Source of the DNA: Bifidobacterium bifidum ATCC 29521 = JCM 1255 = DSM 20456
GTDB lineage: Bacteria; Actinomycetota; Actinomycetes; Actinomycetales; Bifidobacteriaceae
Length of the DNA stretch: 64,000 nt
NCBI RefSeq assembly: GCF_001025135.1
Contig: NZ_AP012323.1
Coordinates: 310,001 to 374,000 of the forward strand
Direction: 5' to 3'
Shown here: in pieces, positions 7,471 through 15,995 of the stretch
How positions within the stretch are numbered: the first letter of the stretch is position 1
Layout of the letters: each line of letters begins with the position of its first letter
The notes under the pieces: generated by a model
Databases searched by the model: none
What the model was told of the DNA's origin: nothing
Seen by the model: the letters and a program-made list of their open reading frames with translations, nothing else
Program-made: the position numbers and the translations under genes

Positions 7471-8921
7471 GCACGTTCGCACTATGGCGGCTGTTCCACC
7501 GCCCAGGCCGGCGCGGCGGTTCCGGCCACACATCGGCGTTGGCCATCGTCGCGTTCGCGGCGGCGACGGCCATCTTCCTGACCGTGCTGGGCGGCGTGCA
7601 CGGGTTCATCTGGCGCGCGTCCGCCGACCATACGCTGAAATGCCTGATTGACAGGTCGACCTGCGCGCCGGGCACATGGGCGGTGTGGGCCGGACGGCTC
7701 AAGGACCAGCACGACTGGGCGCAATACGCCAGCACGTACGTGATGCTGGCGGCCTTCGCCTGCATACTGCTGATCGTGCCGTTCGTGGCGCTCGCCGGCT
7801 CGGCGGCGCGATTGGCGGCATCGCGGCGGGACGCGCGATTGGCGGCACTGCGCCTCGCGGGCGCCACCACCAGTCAGGTGACCAGACTGACCGCGTTGGA
7901 TGCCGCCGGACAGGCGCTCATCGGCGCGTTGATCGGCATCGTCGGCTATTTCGCGATCATGCCGCTGATCATGCTGCTGAATTTCCAGGATCAGAGGTTC
8001 ACGTTCGAGCAGTTGTGGGTAGGATCCCTGTCGCTGATCGTCGTGCTGGTGGTGGTCACGGTCCTGGCGCTGATCTCCGCATTGCTGACGCTGCGTCGGG
8101 TCGCCATCACCCCGCTGGGCGTCACCGCTCGGACCGCCCAGCCGCTGCCCACGAAGTGGCGCGTAATCGTGTTCCTGGTCGTGCTGGTGGCCGCGATCGT
8201 GCTGTTCAAGAACCCGCAGGGCCTGCTGCATTACGGTGAGGTGACGATGTATGCGGTGATTATCGGGTTCATCGCGCTGTGCTTCGCTCTAGTGAACCTG
8301 ATCGGCTCATGGGTGGTGACCGCACGGGCGAGGTTGCGGTCCCGCCGCCCTAAGGACGCCGCCACGATGATCGCGATGCGGCGCATCCTCGACAATCCCA
8401 AGCGGGCATGGCGCAATGTGTCGGGCATCGCGCTGGCGGTGTTCATCGCTGGCATCACCTCGATCTGCGGGTTCATCGGCGCATCGTCGACCGCGCCTGT
8501 CGAAGGCGTACCCGAACCGGGACTGGCTTTCATCCGCGACATCGGCACCGGAGGGTTGCTGACGCTCGGATTCGCGGCCGTGCTGGCGGCCGTCAGCTCC
8601 GGAGTGATGCAAGCGGGCAGCGTCTACGACCAGGTTTCCGAATACCGCATGCTGGTGTTGGAGGGGACGGACGTGAAAACGTTGAACCGTGCGCGTTTCA
8701 TCGAGGTGCTGACCCCGCTCAACACGGTGGTGGCCGTTGCCGGCGGCTGCTCGATGCTGCTGATGTTCCCGCTGTTCGCCGCATCCATGACCAAGCCCGC
8801 CACGCTGCTCAGCTTCTTTGGCGGCATAGCGTTGTGTTACGCGCTGGTCTCCGTCGGCGCATTCGCCTCGAACCGTGTCGCCGCCAGCCTGAATCTCACC
8901 GACTGGCGTGCCGACGACTGA
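7467..8921 (+). CDS. FtsX-like ABC transporter permease
   Basis: Integral membrane protein of 484 aa. Hydrophobic segments lie near residues 18-42, 90-115, 150-180, 190-215, 230-250, 260-285, 325-350, 370-395, 420-440 and 445-470. This is the arrangement of a duplicated FtsX-type permease. Its start overlaps the ATPase stop (ATGA), so the two are co-translated and form one transporter, likely for a peptide, antibiotic or lipid-type substrate. No substrate gene or two-component system sits beside it. The gene ends 75 bp before a convergent carrier gene, with a long perfect hairpin between them. Confidence 0.85.
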   Translation: MSTFALWRLFHRPGRRGGSGHTSALAIVAFAAATAIFLTVLGGVHGFIWRASADHTLKCLIDRSTCAPGTWAVWAGRLKDQHDWAQYASTYVMLAAFACILLIVPFVALAGSAARLAASRRDARLAALRLAGATTSQVTRLTALDAAGQALIGALIGIVGYFAIMPLIMLLNFQDQRFTFEQLWVGSLSLIVVLVVVTVLALISALLTLRRVAITPLGVTARTAQPLPTKWRVIVFLVVLVAAIVLFKNPQGLLHYGEVTMYAVIIGFIALCFALVNLIGSWVVTARARLRSRRPKDAATMIAMRRILDNPKRAWRNVSGIALAVFIAGITSICGFIGASSTAPVEGVPEPGLAFIRDIGTGGLLTLGFAAVLAAVSSGVMQAGSVYDQVSEYRMLVLEGTDVKTLNRARFIEVLTPLNTVVAVAGGCSMLLMFPLFAASMTKPATLLSFFGGIALCYALVSVGAFASNRVAASLNLTDWRADD

Positions 8922-8925
8922 TCGC

Positions 8926-8996
8926 ACGCTCTCAGAACTCGCAGATAGGGGGCCTTTTAACGAAAAAGGCCCCCTATCTGCGAGTTCTGAGAGCGT
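8926..8996. repeat. Perfect 33-bp-arm inverted repeat (IR-A), probable bidirectional terminator
   Basis: Arms 8926-8958 and 8964-8996 are exact reverse complements around a 5-base loop. Each arm contains CTCAGAACTCGCAGATAGGG, and the loop side carries CCTTTT. It lies between two convergent genes and its last base is in the stop codon of the AEC carrier gene. The outer 20 bases of the arm recur in the element at 61266-61347. Confidence 0.9.
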
Positions 8997-9940
8997 CAAC
9001 TCAGCAGAGCGGCGATAACCGCGATGAATATGGGGCTCGTCATCGTGCTCATCAGGATGCCGTCGCGTGCGAACGTAAGTCCAACGTTGTACCGGGCGGC
9101 GTAATTGTAGACGTTCTGGCCGGTCGGCAGCGCCGCCAGCACCACGCAGGCGTACAGCGTCGCGCCGCGGAATCCCATGACGAAATAGGAGAGCAGGAAG
9201 GCGATGATCGGCATCACGATGTTCTTCAGTACGGCCACGGTGAAGATCGCCGGGCGGTCGCCCTTCTGCTGCAGCGGCTTGGTGCCGTGCAGCGACATGC
9301 CGAACGCCATCAGGATCATCGGAACCGCGGAGTCCCCGATCATGTCAATCGGGTCGAAGATGAAGTTCGGTACGGGGAACCAGCCGATCTTCGCGTCGAT
9401 CGCCGAAACCAGGATGCCGCCCAGGGAGCCGATCAGCAGCGGCTGATGCAGCGGCTGCTTCAGGATTTCCTTGACCGATACCTTGCCCTTGGTGGTCACG
9501 TCGAGCACCGTCAGGCCGACCGGCGTGAAGATCGCCTGCTGCATGACCAGGATCGGTGCCACCAGGGCTCCGTTGCCGAGGATGTACGTGGCTATGGGCA
9601 GGCCGATGTTGTTCGAGTTCAGATACAGTGAGTTCAGCGCGCCGACGGTCGCGTCTGCCGGCCCCAAGTGGAAGAACAGCTTGTTCAGCACCAGGAACAG
9701 CGCGCCGACGAGTACAGCGGAGAAGAACGCCACGATGATCGACGAATGGAAGATCTCGAAGATCGGCTCTTTCGACAGAATTGCGAACATCAGACACGGG
9801 CTGGACACGAAGAAGCTGAAACGGTTGAGCACCATCTGGGCGCTCGGCCCGCCTATGCGCATTCGAGCGGCCACATATCCGACTCCGATTACGATGCCGA
9901 TGACGCAGAAGCCTTCCATCGCATTTAATAGACCCGGCAT
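8996..9940 (-). CDS. AEC (auxin efflux carrier)-family transporter
   Basis: Membrane carrier of 314 aa with about ten hydrophobic helices in two groups. In bacteria such carriers often move malate or other organic acids. Family signs are the N-terminal GFCVIGIVIGVGYVAARM segment, MVLNRFSFFVSSPCLMFAIL, and the C-terminal region ALPTGQNVYNYAARYNVGLT followed by a final helix. The start ATG 9940 has AAGGGA upstream; the open frame reaches 10123 but that extension is not hydrophobic or conserved. Its neighbour dapE is divergent. Substrate unknown. Confidence 0.85.
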   Translation of the reverse strand: MPGLLNAMEGFCVIGIVIGVGYVAARMRIGGPSAQMVLNRFSFFVSSPCLMFAILSKEPIFEIFHSSIIVAFFSAVLVGALFLVLNKLFFHLGPADATVGALNSLYLNSNNIGLPIATYILGNGALVAPILVMQQAIFTPVGLTVLDVTTKGKVSVKEILKQPLHQPLLIGSLGGILVSAIDAKIGWFPVPNFIFDPIDMIGDSAVPMILMAFGMSLHGTKPLQQKGDRPAIFTVAVLKNIVMPIIAFLLSYFVMGFRGATLYACVVLAALPTGQNVYNYAARYNVGLTFARDGILMSTMTSPIFIAVIAALLS

Positions 9941-10162
9941 ATTCCCATCCCTTTTCCGTTTGCTGGCAAACCCCATACTGCCATACGCATGTGTTTCGCG
10001 AGGTTCTGTCTCATAACGCAGGCGAAACCCGTCTCGCGAGCCACGGTAGCACGGCATGCTGCGCGTCGCGCGCTTGTTCTCGCCGCCGACGGGGAGTTCG
10101 GCCGTCTCATTCCGTCCCGGCAACGGGCTCCGACGGGACGTGCTGCCGTTAGGATGGTCAGC

Positions 10163-11413
10163 ATGACTACGACAACGACGATGGCAGCGGCCGGTGCTGA
10201 CCCGCGCTCGGCGATCGCGCCGATCACCTGCGACACGACCGGCACGCGCGAGAAGGCGCTCGCCTCACTGCTCGAACAGATCATGGACTCGTATTCCGTC
10301 AGCGATGACGAGAAGCCGCTGGCCGACGCCGTGGAGGCGTTCCTGCGGTCGAAGCCGCACCTGACGGTGCACAGGCACGGCGACACGGTGGTCGCGTCCA
10401 CGTCGCTCGGCAGGCCTCGGCGCGTGGTGCTCGCCGGGCACCTTGACACGGTTCCGGTGATCGACAACTTCCCGCCGCGCTGGCTGGCGCCCGGCGACCC
10501 GCTGATCCGGGAGGACGTCGCCGCGGCGCACCCCGGCGAGCGGGTGATGTGGGGCCGCGGCGCGACCGACATGAAGGCATCCGACGCGGTGTTCCTGTAC
10601 CTCGCCGCCACGCTGGTCGACCCGCAATATGACCTGACGTACGTGTTCTACGACCATGAGGAGGTTGCGGCCGAGAAGAACGGTCTGCGGAAGGTGGCCG
10701 AGGCGCATCCTGATTGGCTCGCCGGCGATTTCGCGATCATCGGCGAGCCGACTGACTGCGGCATCGAGGGCGGCTGCAACGGCACCATGCGGTTCGACGT
10801 GGTCACGCACGGGGTCGCGGCGCATTCGGCCAGGGCATGGATGGGGGAGAACGCCATTCACAAGGCCGCCGATGTCCTGAACCGCCTGAACTCCTACGAG
10901 CCGCGAACCATCACGGTGGATGGGCTGGATTATCGCGAGGGGCTGAACGCGACGCTGATTTCCGGCGGCAAGGGGACGAATGTCATCCCCGACGAATGCC
11001 GTGTCCATGTGAACTACCGGTTCGCGCCCGACAAGACGCTGCCGCAGGCGAAGGCACTGATGATGGGCGCGGATGCCGGCGCGGAGCTCGGCAATGGCGA
11101 GCATGTCGCCACCGGTGGCGTGTTCGAGGGCTTCGGCATCGAGATGAAGGACGAGTCGCCGTCCGCCCGGCCGGGCATGGACGCGCCGATGGCGGTGTCG
11201 TTGGCGAAGCTGGTGCGTGAGCGTACGGGACGGGAACCGCTGGCGAAGCTCGGGTGGACCGATGTCGCGCGGTTCTCGCTGCTGGGTGTGCCCGCGGTGA
11301 ACCTGGGCGCGGGGAGCCCGCTGCTTGCGCACAAGCATGACGAGCAGATCGCCGAAAGCGAGTTGGCGACCATGGCCGGCATCCTGGAGGACTGGCTCAC
11401 CGGCCGCGCGTGA
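10163..11413 (+). CDS. dapE: Succinyl-diaminopimelate desuccinylase (M20 family)
   Basis: Zinc-dependent hydrolase releasing LL-diaminopimelate from N-succinyl-LL-diaminopimelate, for lysine and peptidoglycan synthesis; cytosolic, 416 aa. Metal ligands are visible: His in VVLAGHLDTVPV, Asp in MWGRGATDMKASD, the Glu pair in FYDHEEVAAEKNG, the acidic residue in IIGEPTDCGIEG, and the late His in LAHKHDEQIAESE. Between these lies the M20 dimerisation domain (about residues 200-310). The start is ATG 10163 with AGGA eight bases upstream; the in-frame ATG at 10154 would add three residues. It is transcribed away from the AEC gene. Confidence 0.88.
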   Translation: MTTTTTMAAAGADPRSAIAPITCDTTGTREKALASLLEQIMDSYSVSDDEKPLADAVEAFLRSKPHLTVHRHGDTVVASTSLGRPRRVVLAGHLDTVPVIDNFPPRWLAPGDPLIREDVAAAHPGERVMWGRGATDMKASDAVFLYLAATLVDPQYDLTYVFYDHEEVAAEKNGLRKVAEAHPDWLAGDFAIIGEPTDCGIEGGCNGTMRFDVVTHGVAAHSARAWMGENAIHKAADVLNRLNSYEPRTITVDGLDYREGLNATLISGGKGTNVIPDECRVHVNYRFAPDKTLPQAKALMMGADAGAELGNGEHVATGGVFEGFGIEMKDESPSARPGMDAPMAVSLAKLVRERTGREPLAKLGWTDVARFSLLGVPAVNLGAGSPLLAHKHDEQIAESELATMAGILEDWLTGRA

Positions 11414-11892
11414 GCGGGGTTCGGGCGCGGATGTCGGCATCCGTGCCATCGAATAGTGTGCGGACGGCTGCCCGCACAACGCTGTCAGTTGGCGCTGCAG
11501 GTTTTGTCGACGATGTCGTCGCCGTCCGCATCGATGACGATGATACGGATCCTGACACCGTTCGCGGAGCGAAAGCGTCTGCGTACAAGCATGGGCTGGG
11601 CGTTGTCGCCACGCCAAAAGAACGTTGAATATGGTGAGATGGTCATGGCCGGTCAAATTGTGTGCCATACTTAAAGATGGTGGTTCTGCAAACCACCTGA
11701 GCGTGAAAGGCGTCGATCCCCTCGCATGCATGAAGATGCGCGAGCGCTGGTGTCCGCCGAAGCACGCACACGGACTTTTAACGGATTTGCTTCCTGCGGG
11801 CGCAAGCGTAGCGCGGCCACGGTGAGAGCGTGGTGTGAGACCGCATGAGGCCATGAGTGTGCGACGTGGTGCAGCACGTCGTGAGGAGTATC
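11414..11892 (+). other. Long leader region before rne
   Basis: A 479-bp non-coding stretch between dapE and rne. The composition drops in GC around 11620-11680, where a promoter would be expected, leaving a leader of perhaps 200 nt or more. Short open frames here have no ribosome binding sites or family similarity. I see no known riboswitch. Long leaders on RNase E mRNAs are used for autoregulation in E. coli; whether that holds here is unknown. Confidence 0.35.
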
Positions 11893-14775
11893 GTGCCTAG
11901 TGTGAACGATAACGGTTTCAGTCGTGACGAAACCGAAGAACAGCAGCCTACCCACGCCGATGCGGCCCAGTCGCCTGATTCGGCCGATAAAACGCCTGCG
12001 GCGCCGCGTCGTCGCCGCGGTGGCCGCCGCGTGGTTCGTGGCGCCGGTGCCGCCGGTGCCGCGGTCGCGCTGAAGGTCGAGGACCATTCCGCTCCGCTGT
12101 TCGCGGAACCCGTGGTGGAGCAGCCCCTTCCCCGTCGTCGCCGCTCGAAGGCGGCCGACGAATCGCCGGAGGCCAACGAGCCGGAGACCGCCGCATCGGC
12201 CGATTCCGAAAAGAAGGATGATGCGCGGCACGCCAAGGCCGACGGCAAGTCTCGGTCCGCGTCGCGCTCCTCGAAAGCGACGAAGCGCCATGACGATGAC
12301 GCCGATCAGGCCGAACCCCGGCGCACCCGCGTGCGTCGTCGCACCGCCATGTTCTCCTCGCGCGAGGACGCTTCGCCGGCCGTTCCGGGCGAGCCGTCGG
12401 ATGACGACCTCGGCGTCGATACCGGCACCGATATCATCGTCCGCGATGATTCCGCCGATCTGTCCCGCGCCCTGGATGTCGTTAGCACGCTGCCGCAACC
12501 TGCGCCGCGCGCTCACGCGATGACGTCCGTGCTGTTCCAGGAGCCGGTGCTGCCCGTGCCGGGAATCGTGCGCGACGCGCGCGATGACGACCGCGAGGAT
12601 GACGACCGCGACAGCCGCGGTGGTGGCAAGTCCCGTCGCTCGCGCAATGGTCGTGTGTCACGTGACGGTGCGCAGGGGGACAAGGACAAGAGCGCTTCCT
12701 CCCGTCGCGATATCGACGGTCTGAGCCACATCGAGCGCGTCGACAGCTTCGATACCGACGACAGCCGCAGCCGTGACGAATCCGGCGAGGCCGACGAGCC
12801 GGTGCGTTCGTCGCGCCGCAACCGTCGCCTGAACGCGCAGGAGCGCCGTGCGGCCGCCGAAGTGGAGCAGATCGAGGAGGACCTGGAGCTCGACGGCATC
12901 TCCTATACGCCGGTCGACGACGAGGAGCCCTCCGAGGATTCGGGCACGAGATCCCGTCGCCGTCGTCGCTCCCGTCAGAACCGTGCCGACGACAGCCGCG
13001 GCAACGGCGAGTCGGACAGCAGCCAGTCCGCGGCGCAGCAGGACGAGCCGGCCAAGCCGTCGTCCCGCCGCACACGCGACGAGGAAGAAGACGATGACTC
13101 CAACGTCACCCGTCGCCGTCGCCGTCGCCGCTCCCGCGCGTCCGACGAGCAGGGTGACGATGAGATGACCGTGCGCCGCTCGCGCAAGCAGCAGTACATC
13201 GACGAGATCACCGACGTCGAGGGCTCCACCCGACTGGAGGCGAAGAAGCAGCGCCGCCGCGACAACCGCCGCGAGCGCAGCCGTCAGAGCCAGCTGGTCG
13301 AGCAGGACTTCCTCGCGCGCCGCGAGCACGTGAACCGTCTCATGGTGGTGCGCGAACGCGGCCATCACACGCAGATCTCCGTCATCGAGGACAACGTGCT
13401 CGTCGAGCATTACGTCTCCGACATCCAGGAGGTCGCCACGGTCGGCAACATCTACCTCGGCCGCGTGCAGAACGTGCTGCCGAGCATGGAGGCGGCGTTC
13501 GTCGACATCGGCCAGTCCCGCAACGGCGTGCTGTATGCCGGTGAGGTGAACTGGGACGCGACCCGCCTCGAAGGGCAGCCGCGCCGCATCGAGCTGGCGT
13601 TCAAATCTGGCGACCCGGTGCTCGTGCAGGTCACCAAGGATCCGATCGGCCACAAGGGCGCTCGCCTGACTTCGCAGGTCACGCTCGCCGGGCGTTTTCT
13701 GGTGCTCGTGCCGTCCGGCGGCATGACCGGCGTGAGCCGCAAGCTGAGCGAGCGCGAGCGTTCGCGCCTCAAGGGTATTGTCTCGAAGATCGCGCCGAAG
13801 GACATGGGCGTGATTATCCGCACCGCGGCCGAAGGTGCCAAGGAGGAGGCGATCGTCAAGGATCTGGAGAGCCTGGTCCGCCAGTGGGAGCGCATCAACG
13901 CCAAGCGCGAGGAGTTCTGGCACGGCAAGCGGCCGAAGCTGCTGCAGGGCGAGCCGGACGTCGCGATCCGCGTGGTGCGCGACATCTTCAACGACAATTT
14001 CGGCGAGCTAATCGTCGAGGGCGACAAGGTGTACGAGCGCATCGAGGAATACCTCGACACGATGGCGCCCGATCTCAAGGAGAAGTTGTCCAAGTGGGAT
14101 CCGTCCGAGCATCAGGGCAAGGACGTGTTCGACAAGTGGCAGATCGATGCGCAGCTCAGGAAGGGCATGGAGCGTCAGGTGTACCTGCCTTCCGGCGGGT
14201 CGATCGTCATCGACCGCACCGAGGCCATGACCACGATCGACGTGAACACCGGCCGGTTCATCGGCCGCGGCAAGAGCCTTGAGGAGACGGTGACGCGATG
14301 CAACCTGGAGGCGGCCGAGGAGATCGCGCGCCAGCTGCGTCTGCGCGATATCGGCGGCATGGTCATGATCGATTTCGTCGACATGGTGATGCCCGCCAAC
14401 CGCGATCTGGTGCTGCGGCGTCTGGTCGAATGCCTGGCGCGTGACCGCACCAAGCATCAGGTGGCGGAGGTCACGTCGCTGGGTCTGGTGCAGATGACGC
14501 GCAAGCGCATCGGCCAGGGCCTGGTCGAAGCGTTCTCCGAGGAGTGCCCGACCTGCCATGGCCGCGGGTTCATCTTGCATGACGAGCCGACCGTCAGCGC
14601 GGATTACGACGATCCGTATGCGCTCAAGGGTGGCGATCCGTTCATCAAGACCAACAAGCACGGCCGCGGTACGGATGTGCAGGTGCCGCAGGGCTCCTCG
14701 CCGGATATCAAGGCCAAGCTCGCGCAGATCGCCGCCGCGGCGGTCGCCGCGAACGGCACCGACGAGGATGAGTGA
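11893..14775 (+). CDS. rne: Ribonuclease E/G
   Basis: Endoribonuclease for mRNA turnover and rRNA/tRNA maturation; 960 aa. About 470 N-terminal residues are low-complexity, Arg/Asp/Ser-rich and disordered (many RRRRRRR-type clusters), probably binding RNA or partners. The conserved catalytic part follows: an S1-type domain (YVSDIQEVATVGNIYLGRVQ), the AAFVDIG and RNGVLYAGEV motifs, and the DNase I-like subdomain with catalytic aspartates in MTTIDVNTGRFIGRG and GGMVMIDFVDM. The Zn-link is CPTCHGRG. In actinobacteria the disordered part is often N-terminal rather than C-terminal, as seen here. The start is GTG 11893 with GAGGAG five bases upstream; GTG 11857 is an unsupported extension. Confidence 0.93.
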   Translation: MPSVNDNGFSRDETEEQQPTHADAAQSPDSADKTPAAPRRRRGGRRVVRGAGAAGAAVALKVEDHSAPLFAEPVVEQPLPRRRRSKAADESPEANEPETAASADSEKKDDARHAKADGKSRSASRSSKATKRHDDDADQAEPRRTRVRRRTAMFSSREDASPAVPGEPSDDDLGVDTGTDIIVRDDSADLSRALDVVSTLPQPAPRAHAMTSVLFQEPVLPVPGIVRDARDDDREDDDRDSRGGGKSRRSRNGRVSRDGAQGDKDKSASSRRDIDGLSHIERVDSFDTDDSRSRDESGEADEPVRSSRRNRRLNAQERRAAAEVEQIEEDLELDGISYTPVDDEEPSEDSGTRSRRRRRSRQNRADDSRGNGESDSSQSAAQQDEPAKPSSRRTRDEEEDDDSNVTRRRRRRRSRASDEQGDDEMTVRRSRKQQYIDEITDVEGSTRLEAKKQRRRDNRRERSRQSQLVEQDFLARREHVNRLMVVRERGHHTQISVIEDNVLVEHYVSDIQEVATVGNIYLGRVQNVLPSMEAAFVDIGQSRNGVLYAGEVNWDATRLEGQPRRIELAFKSGDPVLVQVTKDPIGHKGARLTSQVTLAGRFLVLVPSGGMTGVSRKLSERERSRLKGIVSKIAPKDMGVIIRTAAEGAKEEAIVKDLESLVRQWERINAKREEFWHGKRPKLLQGEPDVAIRVVRDIFNDNFGELIVEGDKVYERIEEYLDTMAPDLKEKLSKWDPSEHQGKDVFDKWQIDAQLRKGMERQVYLPSGGSIVIDRTEAMTTIDVNTGRFIGRGKSLEETVTRCNLEAAEEIARQLRLRDIGGMVMIDFVDMVMPANRDLVLRRLVECLARDRTKHQVAEVTSLGLVQMTRKRIGQGLVEAFSEECPTCHGRGFILHDEPTVSADYDDPYALKGGDPFIKTNKHGRGTDVQVPQGSSPDIKAKLAQIAAAAVAANGTDEDE

Positions 14776-14791
14776 CCCGACGCGCTGAATG

Positions 14792-14837
14792 AATCATGAT
14801 TTCCGGTGTGTCAACCTGACACGCCGGAAATATGATT
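14792..14837 (+). terminator. Hairpin downstream of rne
   Basis: Long imperfect stem: AATCATGATTTCCGG pairs with CCGGAAATATGATT, extended by GTGTCA/TGACAC. There is no strong T-run, so it may be an attenuating terminator or RNA 3' end between rne and rplU. Confidence 0.5.
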
Positions 14838-14941
14838 TGCGTTAGTACATGGGTCAGTGTAGATTAGATTGCTGGTGTCTGACCAGCGGCTTGCGTGCGT
14901 CAGGCAAGTAGCTTTTATAACACCATAGCAAGGAACGAAGC

Positions 14942-15250
14942 ATGTACGCGATTGTGAAGGCCGGTGGCCATCAGGAAAAGGTCGAGGTCGGTGACGTGAT
15001 TCTCGTCAACCGTCTTGAGGCGAAGAAAGGCGAGACCGTTGAATTCCCGGTCGCGCTGGTTGTGGATGGTGCCAAGGTGACGCTGGGCGCCAAGGATCTC
15101 GCCGCGGTGTCCGCCAAGGGTGAAGTCATTGACGACGAGGCCAAGGGCCCCAAGATCAACATCATGAAGTACAAGAACAAGACCGGCGTGACTCGTCGCA
15201 AGGGTCACCGTCAGAAGCTGACCGCCGTGAAGATCACGGCGATCGCCTGA
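14942..15250 (+). CDS. rplU: 50S ribosomal protein L21
   Basis: Ribosomal large-subunit protein of 102 aa, full length. It has the typical start [20 protein letters not shown] and the [15 protein letters not shown]-terminal rRNA-binding motif. The start has AAGGA upstream. It lies 24 bp before rpmA, the universal rplU-rpmA pair; obgE lies further downstream, displaced by a 2-kb insert. Confidence 0.97.
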   Translation: MYAIVKAGGHQEKVEVGDVILVNRLEAKKGETVEFPVALVVDGAKVTLGAKDLAAVSAKGEVIDDEAKGPKINIMKYKNKTGVTRRKGHRQKLTAVKITAIA

Positions 15251-15274
15251 GCCAATACAGGAAGGATCTGAATC

Positions 15275-15526
15275 ATGGCACATAAGAAGGGTGCTTCCAG
15301 CTCGCGCAACGGTCGCGATTCGAAGCCTCAGTACCTCGGCGTCAAGAAGTTCGGCGGCGAAGCCGTCGTCGCCGGCAACATCATCATTCGTCAGCGTGGC
15401 ACCAACTTCCACCCTGGCCAGAACGTCGGCATGGGCAAGGATCACACCCTGTTCGCGCTGACCGACGGCAGCGTGAAGTTCGGCGTCCGTCACGACCGCA
15501 AGGTCGTCGACGTCATCGCCGCCTGA
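15275..15526 (+). CDS. rpmA: 50S ribosomal protein L27
   Basis: Ribosomal protein of 83 aa near the peptidyl-transferase centre. [20 protein letters not shown], then [20 protein letters not shown] and [20 protein letters not shown] are the hallmark L27 sequences. GAAGGA lies upstream of the start. In many genomes rpmA is directly followed by obgE; here an AbiEi-like gene and paired hairpin elements intervene. Confidence 0.97.
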   Translation: MAHKKGASSSRNGRDSKPQYLGVKKFGGEAVVAGNIIIRQRGTNFHPGQNVGMGKDHTLFALTDGSVKFGVRHDRKVVDVIAA

Positions 15527-15547
15527 GCGATACCGCATTAAGCGTCA

Positions 15548-15576
15548 AGCCGCATCCCACCTGGGTGCGGCTTTTT
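15548..15576 (+). terminator. Intrinsic terminator of rplU-rpmA
   Basis: AGCCGCATCCC and GGGTGCGGCT form a stem followed by TTTTT. Confidence 0.85.
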
Positions 15577-15662
15577 CGTTTGCCGCCCTAGCGCATTCCC
15601 GGCACGCTCGCACCGCACGGCGCATCCCCACAGAGCCGTCACGCCTGTGCCATGCGATGTCA

Positions 15663-15733
15663 CGCCTCCCTCATCAGACACCACATCACTCTCCGAGGAC
15701 CCCCCCCAACCTCCTCTGGTACACCGGTACATT
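15663..15733 (+). repeat. 71-bp direct repeat, left copy
   Basis: Matches 17215-17285 with equal length and high identity. Shared blocks include CGCCTCCCTCATCAG, CCACATCACTCTCCGAGGA and CTCTGGTACACCGGTACATT. It ends exactly where the 110-bp hairpin element begins, as does the right copy. Confidence 0.85.
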
Positions 15734-15843
15734 ACGGGTTGAAATAGCCGATTCCGGCAATTCCCCGTGTGAAATCGCCGTTTTCAGGCCCCAAAACGAC
15801 CATTTGGCACGGGGAATTCCGGATAACGGCTATTTCAACCCGT
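15734..15843 (+). repeat. 110-bp hairpin element, left copy (IR-C1)
   Basis: The ends are a perfect 17-bp inverted repeat, ACGGGTTGAAATAGCCG and CGGCTATTTCAACCCGT. The interior is itself a near-palindrome (AATTCCCCGTG against CACGGGGAATT). Reverse-complemented, it matches the element at 17286-17395 at 109 of 110 positions by my count. Confidence 0.9.
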
Positions 15844-15995
15844 GTTTTGGCGCATGGCGGCGCTTATCGGGGCTTGGAATGGTGTCGCTGCGATCACGGT
15901 CGGCCTTTCCGGGCTTAGACGGGTAGCGGAGGAACATGCCTGCTGGCCCACATGTGTGGGTTACGAGTGCGGCGCGCGCCCCGACATCACGCGTG

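Larger units (their letters stand above)
15577..15995. other. Intergenic region holding the left repeat block
   Basis: No gene is supported. The stretch holds part of a degenerate ~21-nt tandem repeat, the 71-bp direct repeat (15663-15733), an 8-base C run at 15700-15707, and the 110-bp hairpin element at 15734-15843. The remaining 150 bp before the AbiEi-like gene's stop codon shows nothing recognisable. Confidence 0.5.

Noticed and set aside
11410..11674. Two overlapping ~72-codon plus-strand frames after dapE
   Set aside because: No ribosome binding site, no similarity to any family, and compositional bias unlike neighbouring genes.
10265..11854. 529-codon minus-strand frame
   Set aside because: Antisense of dapE; no conserved motif and no ribosome binding site.
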